A DNA stretch of 64,000 nt, taken from positions 62,001 to 126,000 of the forward strand of contig NW_003314442.1 of the NCBI RefSeq assembly GCF_000143415.4, in the 5' to 3' direction. Under the pieces are notes generated by a model, which did no database searches, had not been told where the DNA came from, and saw nothing but the letters and a program-made list of their open reading frames with translations. Positions 11,294-20,022 of this stretch are shown here, piece after piece. The position numbers were made by a program, and so were the translations under genes. Source of the stretch: Selaginella moellendorffii (Eukaryota > Streptophyta > Lycopodiopsida > Selaginellales > Selaginellaceae). The stretch's first letter is position 1, and every line of letters starts with the position of its first letter.

Positions 11294-12583
11294 TCACGAG
11301 GAGACGTAGGGCGGAGGAGCAGCCCGGGCTGCCATGCCAGCAACCTGTGCTTGCATCTGTGCCGTCCTCACTTTGGCTGAAGTAGCTCGGTAGAAGAACT
11401 GATCGCGCGCCAGCATCCGGACGTGCCTGAGGTACACCTCCGCCGTGATCACCCCCTCCTGCACTGCCTTGTCCAAAGAATAGAGCACGTCCTCGATCGC
11501 CAGGTCCTCGGCGCTCGCCTCCAACATCTGCCTCGACAGCACGTCGCAAGGCTCGAACGCCTCGTCTATGTTCATGTCGCCCGACGCGTTGGGGCCGTCG
11601 TTGGACTGCAGCCACGTCTCCAGCACGTCCGTGTTGGTAAGCAGCAGCTGCAGTTGCTGCTCTAGGCCCTCCTTCTCGTGCTGGAGCTCCTGTAAGTGCT
11701 TGCCTAGCTGCTCGGCTCTCTTGTTCAGAGACGCTTGCACGCTAAAAAGCTCGTCCATCTCTACCTCGAACGAGCTCCGCAAGCTTACCACATCCTGTTG
11801 CACCCGTGCCACCAAAGTGTTGACAGCGTTCCTCTTAAACACGGACGCCGGGTCCTCTGTACGAGTCGATGGCTGCTGCTGCTGCTGCTGCTGCTGATAG
11901 TAGGGAGGAGGATACGGGATGGGCGCCGCCGACGTAGGTGGTGGAGAGTTGCTGCTGTAGATTGGATTCATTCCATGGAACGACTGCTGTGGTTGCTGCT
12001 GGGGTTGCGTTTGTTGCTGGAGTTGCTGCTGCTGCTGCTGCTGCTGTGGAGACGGGACGGGTGTGGACGGCCTCGAGTAGAGCGGAGGGTCGTGACCAAA
12101 GTGCAAGCTGAGATTTTGGACAAGCTCCACCAGATTGGAACGCGGGAACACCCACTGCTGCAAGTAAGGCACCGAGACCATCCCCGAGGCGTCCACCAGG
12201 CGATGGCGAGGTTTGATGATCATGTCCCGTGTGGGACTCACGTAGACGAGCGGCGGCTTGCGGGGATACGGCTCCGTGAGCCAGATCGTAACGGGGATGT
12301 TGTACTTGACGTCCTGGTAGTACATGGGAATGGTGCCATCCGCCTGGAGGAGATTGGCTTGGCGGCCATCGTTGTGCGTGAAGCCGGCTGTGCGGGCCTG
12401 GAGCCCCGGGAAGTGCTGGATCACGTTCACCAGGTGCTGCCGGATGGACCATTTCACTTCCTCCTCGTACGGCAGCGCGTTGGGGCGCGACAGTACCGAA
12501 TTCAGGAACTGGACGCACGCGTGCGACGACGTCTGCCCCGGCGATATCGACGGCATCGCCCCTCCTCCCTCCTCTCCCTCCAC
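11294..12583 (-). CDS. ELC: ESCRT-I subunit ELC (VPS23/TSG101)
   Basis: Intronless, 429 residues. Residues about 20-165 form the UEV domain (inactive E2 fold): FPGLQARTAGFTHNDGR, LLQADGTIPMYYQDVKYNIP, VTIWLTEPYPRKPPLVYVSP and SVPYLQQWVFPRSNLVELVQ. A Pro/Gln-rich linker with poly-Gln runs (about 175-240) follows. Then comes a coiled coil (FSVQASLNKRAEQLGKHLQE) and the steadiness box (LAIEDVLYSLDKAVQEGVIT, VYLRHVRMLARDQFFYRATS). ELC binds ubiquitinated cargo and starts ESCRT sorting into multivesicular endosomes. The length fits plant ELC. The poly-Gln codons form a CAG/CAA microsatellite that may vary between strains. The start lies 90 bp downstream of the PPR stop on the same strand. Confidence 0.93.
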   Translation of the reverse strand: MEGEEGGGAMPSISPGQTSSHACVQFLNSVLSRPNALPYEEEVKWSIRQHLVNVIQHFPGLQARTAGFTHNDGRQANLLQADGTIPMYYQDVKYNIPVTIWLTEPYPRKPPLVYVSPTRDMIIKPRHRLVDASGMVSVPYLQQWVFPRSNLVELVQNLSLHFGHDPPLYSRPSTPVPSPQQQQQQQQLQQQTQPQQQPQQSFHGMNPIYSSNSPPPTSAAPIPYPPPYYQQQQQQQQPSTRTEDPASVFKRNAVNTLVARVQQDVVSLRSSFEVEMDELFSVQASLNKRAEQLGKHLQELQHEKEGLEQQLQLLLTNTDVLETWLQSNDGPNASGDMNIDEAFEPCDVLSRQMLEASAEDLAIEDVLYSLDKAVQEGVITAEVYLRHVRMLARDQFFYRATSAKVRTAQMQAQVAGMAARAAPPPYVSS

Positions 12584-12673
12584 GATTGAGCTTACCCGCG
12601 AGCCGGCGCTTGTTCCACTCCCCTACCTAGCCTAGGGCGGCCAACACAAACCCTAAACTCTTGCTCGCTCCTT

Positions 12674-14452
12674 TTACTCGTGAGGAGCAGCAATGGCGGA
12701 CAGGAGAATGTGCGGCGCCACGCTGTGGGGCTCCAGCGCCGCAACCTTCTTGGCAGCTTCGTGGGCGCGCCTCAGCTGCTGGCGGCTGGGGTGGATGTGG
12801 CAAGCGCCCAGCAGAGCTGTCCACGACACGGCGTCGGCGGCGCAGGGCATGAGCGTGATGAGCCCCTCCGCCTCATGCACCAGCCCCAGTCGCCCCAGGA
12901 TGCCTGCCATCGCACTGTAGTGCTCCTTGCCCGGCTGCAATCCGTAGTCGCTCGCCATGGACGCAAAGTAGCGGCAACCGGTGTGGAGCAGCCCAAAGTG
13001 GTTGCACACAACTAGGAGGCACAGATAGCTCACCTCGTCGGGCGCCGTGCCCTCCCAGGCCATGCTTGTCACCACTTCCGTGCCTCGCTCGCACTCGTCG
13101 TCACCGCCCAGGTGCGCATACGCCGCCAGCATGGTGTTCCACGACAACAAGTCACGGGCGGGCATGACGTCGAACAAGGCCCGCGCTGCCCACAGATGCC
13201 CGTTTCGGGCATACACACTCAAGAGCGCATTCCAGGTGGCGACGTTGCGATGTGGCGCCTGGGAAAAGAGGCGATGCGCTCCATGGACGTCCTCGCTCTG
13301 CCCGTAAGCCACCACCATTGCGTTCCATGACACCAGGCTGCAATAGGGCAGCTTGTCAAACAGCACCTTGGCCTCCTCCAGATGCCCTCTCTGGGCATAC
13401 GCCACGAACATTGTCGTGTGCAGTACCAAGTCCTGCCTCCCGCCCAAGCAGTCAAACAGCTGCCTGGCGTCGCCCAGCCTCCCGGCCTGAGAATAGCAAG
13501 AAAGCATCGAGTTTACGGTGACCACGTTCCACTCCGGAATGGCATCAAACACACCGGCGGCCTCGTCCAGAATGGCAGCAGCAGCAGCAGTGCCACCCCC
13601 AGCCGCGCCATGCTGCGCGAGACCACTCATATAAGTGTTCCAAGAGATTAGGTTGTGCTGTGGCATATAGTGCACCAGAGTGGTCTTGGCGGCGTCCAAG
13701 TCCCCCGTCACAATGCGGGCACGCAGAAGGCTGTTCCACGCTACCACATCCCTGCCCGGCATTTGCTGGAAGAGCGCGGCAGCACGCTCCCCGTTCCCCG
13801 CCTCGTTGAACGCACTCATCATGCTGCACCAGCTTTGCAGGTTGTGCTCCGGCATGGCATTGAACACGCGCTCTGCTTTCTCACCATGCCCTGATGCGGC
13901 ATATGCAAATAAAAGCGCGTTCCACGACACCAAGCTGTACTGTGGCATTCCATCAAACATGAGGTGAGCTGCCTCGACGTTGCCATTGCTGCCATACAAG
14001 GCCAGCATCGCCGTCCAGCTTACGATATTGGGCTGTGGCATAGCGTCGAAGGTAGCCTTAGCAGCCTCGAGGTGCCCTTTGTCGGCATATCCTTGGAGGA
14101 GCAGCGTCCAGGCCACCACGTTTGGCCGCGGCATTGCGTCCAGTACTTGTTTGGCCGCCTCCACATTCCCGCTTTGGATGTAGGCGCCAAGGAGGAGCGT
14201 CCACGAGTGGTCGTTGGGGTGGCGGACGGTAGCAAACACTCGCCTGGCGTCACCACTGCTGCCACAGCGGCCAAACATATGAATGACAAGATTGCACAGG
14301 TAGACATCGGTGTGTCTAGCAGCCGCGACAATGCGCGCGTGCACCGCCCTTCCCTCCTCAACGTTGCTGCATCTGGATATCGCCGCAGCCCACTCATGCT
14401 GCAGCGCATGGTGCGTTGTGGGAGCTAGTGGGAGCCAGGAGACGGCATCCAT
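12674..14452 (-). CDS. Pentatricopeptide repeat protein
   Basis: One exon. I prefer the start MDAVSWLPLAPTTHHALQHE at 14452 (592 residues) because the open frame upstream to 14674 overlaps a better-supported small gene. About 15 short repeats of 31-35 residues follow, with phrases such as NVVAWTLLLQGYADKGHLEA, NIVSWTAMLALYGSNGNVEA and SLVSWNALLFAYAASGHGEK. The end has an E-like region (APDEVSYLCLLVVCNHFGLL, ADAVSWTALLGACHIHPSRQ) and stops at SAIAAPHE, so there is no DYW deaminase domain. PPR proteins bind organellar RNA for editing, splicing or stability. The target cannot be read here. I see no clear targeting peptide with this start, which leaves the localisation open. Confidence 0.85.
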   Translation of the reverse strand: MDAVSWLPLAPTTHHALQHEWAAAISRCSNVEEGRAVHARIVAAARHTDVYLCNLVIHMFGRCGSSGDARRVFATVRHPNDHSWTLLLGAYIQSGNVEAAKQVLDAMPRPNVVAWTLLLQGYADKGHLEAAKATFDAMPQPNIVSWTAMLALYGSNGNVEAAHLMFDGMPQYSLVSWNALLFAYAASGHGEKAERVFNAMPEHNLQSWCSMMSAFNEAGNGERAAALFQQMPGRDVVAWNSLLRARIVTGDLDAAKTTLVHYMPQHNLISWNTYMSGLAQHGAAGGGTAAAAAILDEAAGVFDAIPEWNVVTVNSMLSCYSQAGRLGDARQLFDCLGGRQDLVLHTTMFVAYAQRGHLEEAKVLFDKLPYCSLVSWNAMVVAYGQSEDVHGAHRLFSQAPHRNVATWNALLSVYARNGHLWAARALFDVMPARDLLSWNTMLAAYAHLGGDDECERGTEVVTSMAWEGTAPDEVSYLCLLVVCNHFGLLHTGCRYFASMASDYGLQPGKEHYSAMAGILGRLGLVHEAEGLITLMPCAADAVSWTALLGACHIHPSRQQLRRAHEAAKKVAALEPHSVAPHILLSAIAAPHE

Positions 14453-14538
14453 CCTGGATGGGGTTTCGCTGGTGGCAGGGGCATCAGAGTAGGAGCAGGT
14501 GAAATTGCTGCAATGGTCCAGGCACATAGTACGTACAT

Positions 14539-14853
14539 CTATTTGCGCTCCTTGGCCTCCTCCTGGGCCTTGGCTGATAGTACCTCCCACAGGCCGGTCA
14601 AAAACTCCACCATCTCCGCCAGCGGCACGGGTCGCGAGAAATGGCGTGGCTCCTCGGCTTGCAAGATGTGGCAAGTCTCGTTCCAGCTGCCATCAACAGA
14701 CTAGGTGAGGCCAATCAAACAAAGTGGAGAAGAACCAGAGCCAACTTGATGGTTCGACTCCCCCTTTTGCGGTTGCGTGACGGCTTGGGGCATGCCCTCC
14801 GCCTCCATTCCCGTCTCTGCTCCTTCCACAGCTCCACTCCAAAGCGATGGCAT
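14539..14853 (-). CDS. Small two-exon orphan gene
   Basis: I propose exon 1 at 14853-14746 (start MPSLWSGAVEGAETGMEAEG), a 45-bp GT-AG intron (14701-14745), and exon 2 at 14700-14539. Exon 2 reads SVDGSWNETCHILQAEEPRH, FSRPVPLAEMVEFLTGLWEV and a charged tail EEAKERK, then TAG. The product would be about 89 residues. I do not recognise a family. Support: exact splice sites with frame kept across the junction, sensible composition, and a good fit between the PPR stop-side spacing and the divergent NPL4 start. Against: it is short and overlaps in another frame with a longer PPR open frame. It could instead be a PPR 5' UTR with chance coding character. Confidence 0.45.
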
Positions 14854-14908
14854 GCCATGACAGCCATGGTCTTGCCTGTCAAGCCCTAAAAAAAAGAGTT
14901 TGGTGGTG

Positions 14909-15892
14909 ATGGCGGCAGCGGTGGTGCGCATCCGCAGCCGCGACGGGCTGGAGAGAGTGAGTGTTCACCCCAAGGCGACGGTGCTGGAGCTGCAGATGGC
15001 TATCGAGCGGGAGCTCCAGGTCCCGGTGAGCGCCCAGTATGTGTCGAGAAATCAGTCCCTGCTCATGGCCAAGGATCCCAGTGGCGCTGCGCTCATGGCG
15101 GCGGACATGAGGGATCCCTCGGCTGCGCTGTCGTCGCTAGGTATCGGGCACGGATCCGTTGTGTTTCTGTTTTACAGCGGGAAGCGGGAGGTGGCCGGCC
15201 CAAAGGTGACGCCGTCGGGGGCGTTTGGCAAGAAGATGACCATGGACGACCTCATCGCCAGGCAGACGAGGGTGGAGCGGCAGCAGCATGCCCACTGCAA
15301 CTCGCTCAGCTTCGACAGGGCGGCGGCCAACGCGTTCCAACACTACGTGCACGAGACGCTGGCCTTCGGCGTCAAGCGGGGTGGCTTCATGTATGGCAGC
15401 GTCACGGAGCAAGGGGATGCCCTGGTCCACTTCATCTACGAGCCTCCGCAGCAGGGCAGCGAGGACGGCCTTCTCCTGCTGCGAGACCCCGACGAGGAGA
15501 GGCGGGCCGACGGCATCGCTGCGGGCCTGGGCATGAGGCGCCTGGGTTTCATCTTCACGCACACCATCAGTCAGGGCAAGGCCGACTACACGCTGAGCAA
15601 CGCCGAGATCCGCCAGGCTGCCCAGCTGCACGCCGAGAGCAACTTTGACGCCTGGACCACGGCGCTGGTCAAGCTCGAGGCCAATGGCGACGTCCAGTTT
15701 GAGTCCTTCCAGCTCAGCGACCAGTGCATCAAGCTGTGGAAGGAGGGCTGGTTTGTCCAGGACGCCGAGGATGTGAATCCCAAGCTGTCGAGGATGAACA
15801 AGGAGGTGGTGATCCTGGGCAAGGATACCAGGGACGTTGACAACGTCCTCTTCCTTGTGCCCGTCAAGATCCTCGACCACCAGGTGAGACGG

Positions 15893-15934
<42 letters not shown>

Positions 15935-16234
15935 CTGACCCCTGAAGCGCTATCGATCTGTCTGTGCATGCAGGGTCCCCTGTCGTGCAATTTCCCCATC
16001 GAGAACAGGCTGACGCTCCCCAGCTTTGAATCGCTGCGGAGCCACCTCGACAGCAACAAGAGCCGGCCGTACGTGCAAAGGATCTCCGATTTCCATCTGC
16101 TCCTGTTCCTCTCCAAGTCCCTGGACATCGACACCGACATCCCTCGGCTGACTGAGGCAATCTCCACGCAGGGCTCGGTACCCGATGGCTACCAGCTTCT
16201 CATCGACTCGCTGGCTAGCAATCACTCCTACTGA
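14909..16234 (+). CDS. NPL4: NPL4-like protein (CDC48 cofactor)
   Basis: Two exons, 14909-15883 and 15974-16234; an in-frame ATG also sits at 14900. The N-terminal ubiquitin-like domain is AAAVVRIRSRDGLERVSVHP through GSVVFLFYSG. The NPL4 core follows: FDRAAANAFQHYVHETLAFG, RGGFMYGSVTEQGDALVHFI, LGMRRLGFIFTHTISQGKAD, and the C-terminal FLVPVKILDHQ/GPLSCNFPIENR, ISDFHLLLFLSKSLD, ISTQGSVPDGYQLLIDSLA. As in plant NPL4 (Arabidopsis NPL41 class) there is no animal-type zinc-finger tail. With UFD1 it brings ubiquitinated substrates to CDC48. The 90-nt intron keeps the frame open. The stop lies 19 bp from the convergent VPS36 stop. Confidence 0.92.
15899..15931 (+). repeat. (CT)n microsatellite inside the NPL4 intron
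   Basis: An uninterrupted CT run of about 16 units lies 15 bp after the intron donor (15884). It can act as a long pyrimidine tract for splicing. Its length changes would alter the intron but not the coding exons. Confidence 0.9.
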
Positions 16235-16253
16235 TGGGACGAAGACACTATTT

Positions 16254-17834
16254 TTATGGAAATTGAGCGTCCTTGAAAAAATTGGTGTAGAACCTGAGAC
16301 CGTCGGGACCGTCGTCTCGGCACAAGAAGCCTAAAACACGACACAAGGCTCAGCGGCAGGGCGCGCGCGGAGACTACATGCGTACCTCGAGCCTCTGCAG
16401 AGAAGAGGTGCTCCTTGGCAAGAGCTGGAGCAACACCCAGGCACTTTGCCGCTTCCCTCGCACCAACGCCAGTGCGCAAGTCATCCACGAGACGCATGAT
16501 CCTCGCCACCACCTGCAACCAAATGTAGCACTAGTTGGAGAATAAAAACGTACCTCGTCATCGCTCTTGGACTTGATTTGTATGGCGAGGGCTCCACTGT
16601 CGAAGCGGCGCAGCATCACGGGCCTGGCAAAGTCAAGTCAGTCGAGTGCGAACGGCTGGCAAGCCTGGGCTTACACGTCGAGTCTGTCCCACAGGTCACA
16701 TGCCTGGAGCAAATCCTCGGGAGATATAAGCTCTACGCGAAGCCAAAGCGAATTCCACTGTCGACGTGCCAGATTTCAAAAACAAGGGAGCCACAATCGT
16801 ATACCTGTTCCCCTCGCGCGGTTGAACAAGCAGTAGACATCAACTAGAGCCAGCATCCCTCCCGCGCTTTGCAGAGGGCTCCCCACAAAGTCGGCCAACT
16901 TGAGGGCCAAAGTTAGCTAGACGCATGACATGCGCGAACGAGATCGAATCACTCACCTGTCGCGAAAGCTGTTGGTGGTAGAGTGCACCCGCTGATTCTT
17001 TGGTAACTGGCGATGCGATGCCAACGCTCAGCAGCAAGTCGTGGAGCTCCTGCTGTGATCCCGATGCCGAGCCTTCTGTCAAGAGCCGGGCACGCATCTT
17101 ATCAGCAAGTAGTACCATCTCCTTCGCTTTTCCCTGAAACAACAAGGACGAGGCTAGAATCTATCAAATCTTAGAGGCGTTTGACTGGAAAGCACCATGA
17201 GCGCGTTGAGATCGTGGAAGGCCTCTTGCAGGTTTTTATCTGTTTGTTCCCACTGCTCCTGCTCCTTTCTCAAAATGCCAGACACTCCAGCTCGGGATGG
17301 ATTCCAGTGGGACGAGGGCGTGGACGCGGATGCTGTGGAGGGGTTGACGGCGGCCGCGGGAAGAGTTTCCCATGCCCTCGACTGCAACACCGCTCCAAGC
17401 TGCGACACCAGGTTGTCGAAGCTGCTGGCGTGGCCCCGGAAGGAAAGGAGGAGCGTGACGGAGCTGTGCGCGGCAGCAGCTCCCTGGAGGCACAGCTTGC
17501 CGTTGGCACAAGTCCACACATAGACCCTGAGGCGCAGGGTGGAAGAGAAGACGGACTTGAGGCCCTTTCGGGGAGCCGAGATCCGCGACACCGAGGACAA
17601 GGGCAGGAAGAAGGCGGATCGGGAGTGCTGGTGCACCCAAAACATCCGGGCATTGGTGAGGATGAGGAGGCCAGACCTAAGTGGATCGCCCTCCACCCCG
17701 CTGTCCACCACTTCAATGTCCACTCCATCCAGCAGCTGGCATTCCACCTCTCCGGGCCCCAACAGCGGCCTGCCCGCGTCGCTCAGCGCGCCACTCTCGA
17801 GCAGCCGCTCCGCCCACCTCGAGCCCGAGCCCAT
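16254..17834 (-). CDS. VPS36: ESCRT-II subunit VPS36
   Basis: Minus strand, about seven exons. It starts [20 protein letters not shown] and has an N-terminal GLUE domain (split-PH fold) in [37 protein letters not shown] and [18 protein letters not shown] linker ([16 protein letters not shown]) leads to the winged-helix EAP45 core: [96 protein letters not shown] and [18 protein letters not shown]. It ends FKDAQFP. The family binds ubiquitin and phosphoinositides and joins ESCRT-I to ESCRT-III on endosomes. The start is only 38 bp downstream of the stop of the DPB3 gene on the same strand. Confidence 0.9.
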
Positions 17835-17872
17835 TGGGAAGGAATGGCATGACCTAATATATTTCTCGACAA

Positions 17873-18422
17873 TCAACATATCTGAAAGGGTGCTTCCGCG
17901 AGAGCCCTGGAAGCCGGCACCTTGTCCGGGACGAAGTCCGCCAAGAACTCGAGTTTGTCCATGGACGACACCGCGGAAGCTGCAGCAACCCTCTCACTCT
18001 CACGGTCTGAAGCACAAAACGAGGCAAATTTCCACTCACACAGGTCCTTGTACACGAGGGTGGATCTGTCCTCCCCGGCCATGCCCTTGAATGCATCCTC
18101 CACGAACTGCTCCAGGAAGAGCTCCTGCGCCATACACAAGACAAACAGAGAGATCGCATCAAGAGAGACACGGACACGATACCGCGGCTTTGGCAATCAC
18201 CACAATGGCTTCCATGCCCACCATGGCTATATCGTTCTCGCTCTTGATCAGCCGCCGCAGCCTCGACACCGGGAAGGGCAGGGACATGGCGGGTGAGAGC
18301 AGCTCCTCCTCCACGGCACCCCCATTCATGCGCACCTGCTCGTCCCATTCGCGAGCATCCTCTTCCTCCTCCTCTTCCTCCTCCTCACCCACGCCTTCGA
18401 CCACCACCGCATCCTCCTCCAT
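17873..18422 (-). CDS. DPB3-1/NF-YC10-type histone-fold protein
   Basis: Three exons. Exon 1 (from 18422) starts [20 protein letters not shown], an acidic tail, then enters the CBFD/NF-YC histone fold with LPFPVSRLRRLIKSENDIAM and EAIVVIAKA. Exon 2 reads ELFLEQFVEDAFKGMAGEDR and STLVYKDLS. Exon 3 reads AVSSMDKLEFLADFVPDK and ends APFQIC. The motif order (PVSRLRRLIK, KAxELFLExF, YKDLSS, FLADFVPDK) matches Arabidopsis NF-YC10/DPB3-1, related to the small DNA polymerase epsilon subunit Dpb3, rather than classical NF-YC. The role may be chromatin replication or stress transcription with a partner histone-fold protein. The DLSS junction needs the donor at GT-GTGAGTGG. The stop is 38 bp from the VPS36 start. 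Confidence 0.82.
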
Positions 18423-18507
18423 TTTGCTGTGTGCCCTAAGTAGTAAGTCAGTTCATTTAACAATGGGAAATGTCAAGATCAAGTTTGACAGAGCTCAAGG
18501 AAAACAA

Positions 18508-19772
18508 TCAATCCCCCGACCCGATGCCGAAGGAGGACTTGAGGGCCTGGAAGAGCCTGTGGCCGAGGATGACGTTGGCGGCGTCGGTGGGGTGGAAAGG
18601 GTCCCAGAAGAGGTGGTTGCTTCTGTTGGAGCACATGTTGGAGATTGGCCTGGGGAAGCAGGGCAGCTGGCCGTTGAATCTCCCACCCCCGCAGCACCCG
18701 CGGTTGACACTCTCCATGCCGTAGGCGCCAGGCGTGGCAACCATGGCGGCAACGGGTGTGTAGGTGTCGGCGTACACAATGCGGGCGCCTGGGAGCAGCG
18801 AGTGGAGCGACGCCAGCATGTCCTGCAGGCCGAGGTTGAAGCCGAGCATGAGCTGGTTGACGCTATCCACGCACGCCCCGTCGCTGCTCTTCTGCGCCAG
18901 CTGCGACGGGATGCAGCCCAGCGGGCCCAGCGATGCCACCACCATCCTCCGCGCCCCCAGGCGGTACAGCTCCTACACACCACGTTTATTCCATCTTAGC
19001 ACGCTTTGAGGGCGCCACATATATGCTCACCGTCAGGTGCTGGGCGTAGGCAGCCAGGAGCAGGTCCTGGAACTGGCGCTCGCTGTAGCGGAACCTGGTG
19101 GCCGAGTCCGGCAGCAAGTAGTTGTTGATGTAGTCGTTGTTTCCAATGACGATGGCGAAGAGTGAATCGGAGAGGAGCTGCTGGCAGCCGCTACTGCCCA
19201 GCTGCTGGACGAGGCCCGACAGCGTCTGCTGGAAGTAGTGCAGCTGCTGCGACATTGATATCCGCTCAATCTGCAGACAGAGCGGGGGGGATCAAAATGC
19301 AATCCACACGGCTACCCTACCTTGAATCACCTACATAGTTCTTGCCGCTTTCGTCCAGAATGCCGCCGGCACCAGAGGCATAGTTGACACCCTTGAGGAT
19401 GCGGGCGTTCTTGGTGCTTGGGTCCAGAAACGCAGGCACGTATGGCAATCCAATGAGCTCGCCTGCAGAAAAGATGAGGCGGCAGGACAAAACAGTACTA
19501 GGTAGATACTACTTACACACAACATCCAGCACCGTCTTGCCGTTGCAGAAGCGGCCGGTGGCACCCCAAGGTGAATCGATGCCATAGGGTGCAACATTGG
19601 CTTTGGCGAGGGTGAGCAAATAGTTGTTGTTCCCCACATCCACCAGGGAATCCCCGAATATGAACATAGCAGGAACCAGGGCCCCGGCGGCAGCAGCCCT
19701 TGCCCTTCCCACGAGGAGGAAGACGACGAGGAGTAGGCGCCGCCCGTGGATGGCCTTGGCACACCACTTCAT
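18508..19772 (-). CDS. GDSL esterase/lipase
   Basis: Minus strand, five exons. The N-terminus (MKWCAKAIHGRRLLLVVFLL, then VGRARAAAAG) is a secretion signal. Block I is FIFGDSLVDVGNNNYL with the nucleophile Ser. Then come APYGIDSPWGATGRFCNGKT, ELIGLPYVPAFLDPST, GVNYASGAGGILDESG (block II Gly), FAIVIGNNDYINNYL (block III Asn) and ASLGPLGCIPSQ. Near the end are NRGCCGGGRFNGQLPC and DPFHPTDAANVILG, the block V Asp and His. All four SGNH residues are present, so it should be active. Plant GDSL esterases are mostly secreted and act on cutin, wax or cell-wall acyl esters. The substrate is not readable. Length is usual (about 360 residues). Confidence 0.92.
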
Positions 19773-20022
19773 CTCTGCTCCTCTTCTTCTTTGGAGAGCT
19801 CAACAAAGACCAAGGCGGGCTCGGCTACCAATGCTTAGGACATTCATTCTACTAGTTAAATCTCACGTCTGTGCATGTCACGTCCACACATGAATGCAAA
19901 TCAGAAAGGGCAGCAGGCAATTTGCTTATGATGTTTGAAAAGGTGGCGGTCCTTTAAACAACTTAAGTTACTTCGTACAAAAAAGTTCCAAAATAATGTA
20001 CACTACTTACACTATAATCCAA

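Noticed and set aside
11735-12589. Long plus-strand open frame opposite ELC
   Set aside because: It is Arg/Leu-rich antisense of the UEV and poly-Gln coding region, with no domain and no splice support.
14453-14674. N-terminal extension of the PPR protein to 14674
   Set aside because: The extension is Gly-rich, lacks PPR or targeting features, and overlaps the better-structured small gene on the same strand. The start at 14452 is preferred.
14750-14765. GGTTCGACTCC, a perfect tRNA B-box sequence
   Set aside because: The flanks do not form a T-stem (only two G-C pairs), no A box or anticodon arm lies upstream, and the stretch falls inside the proposed small gene.
15137-15880. Long minus-strand open frame opposite NPL4
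   Set aside because: High-GC codon bias of NPL4 leaves the antisense frame open; no protein family is recognisable.
18091-18999. 302-codon plus-strand frame across DPB3 and GDSL genes
   Set aside because: It is the complement of two real genes and crosses their intergenic gap without any conserved motif.
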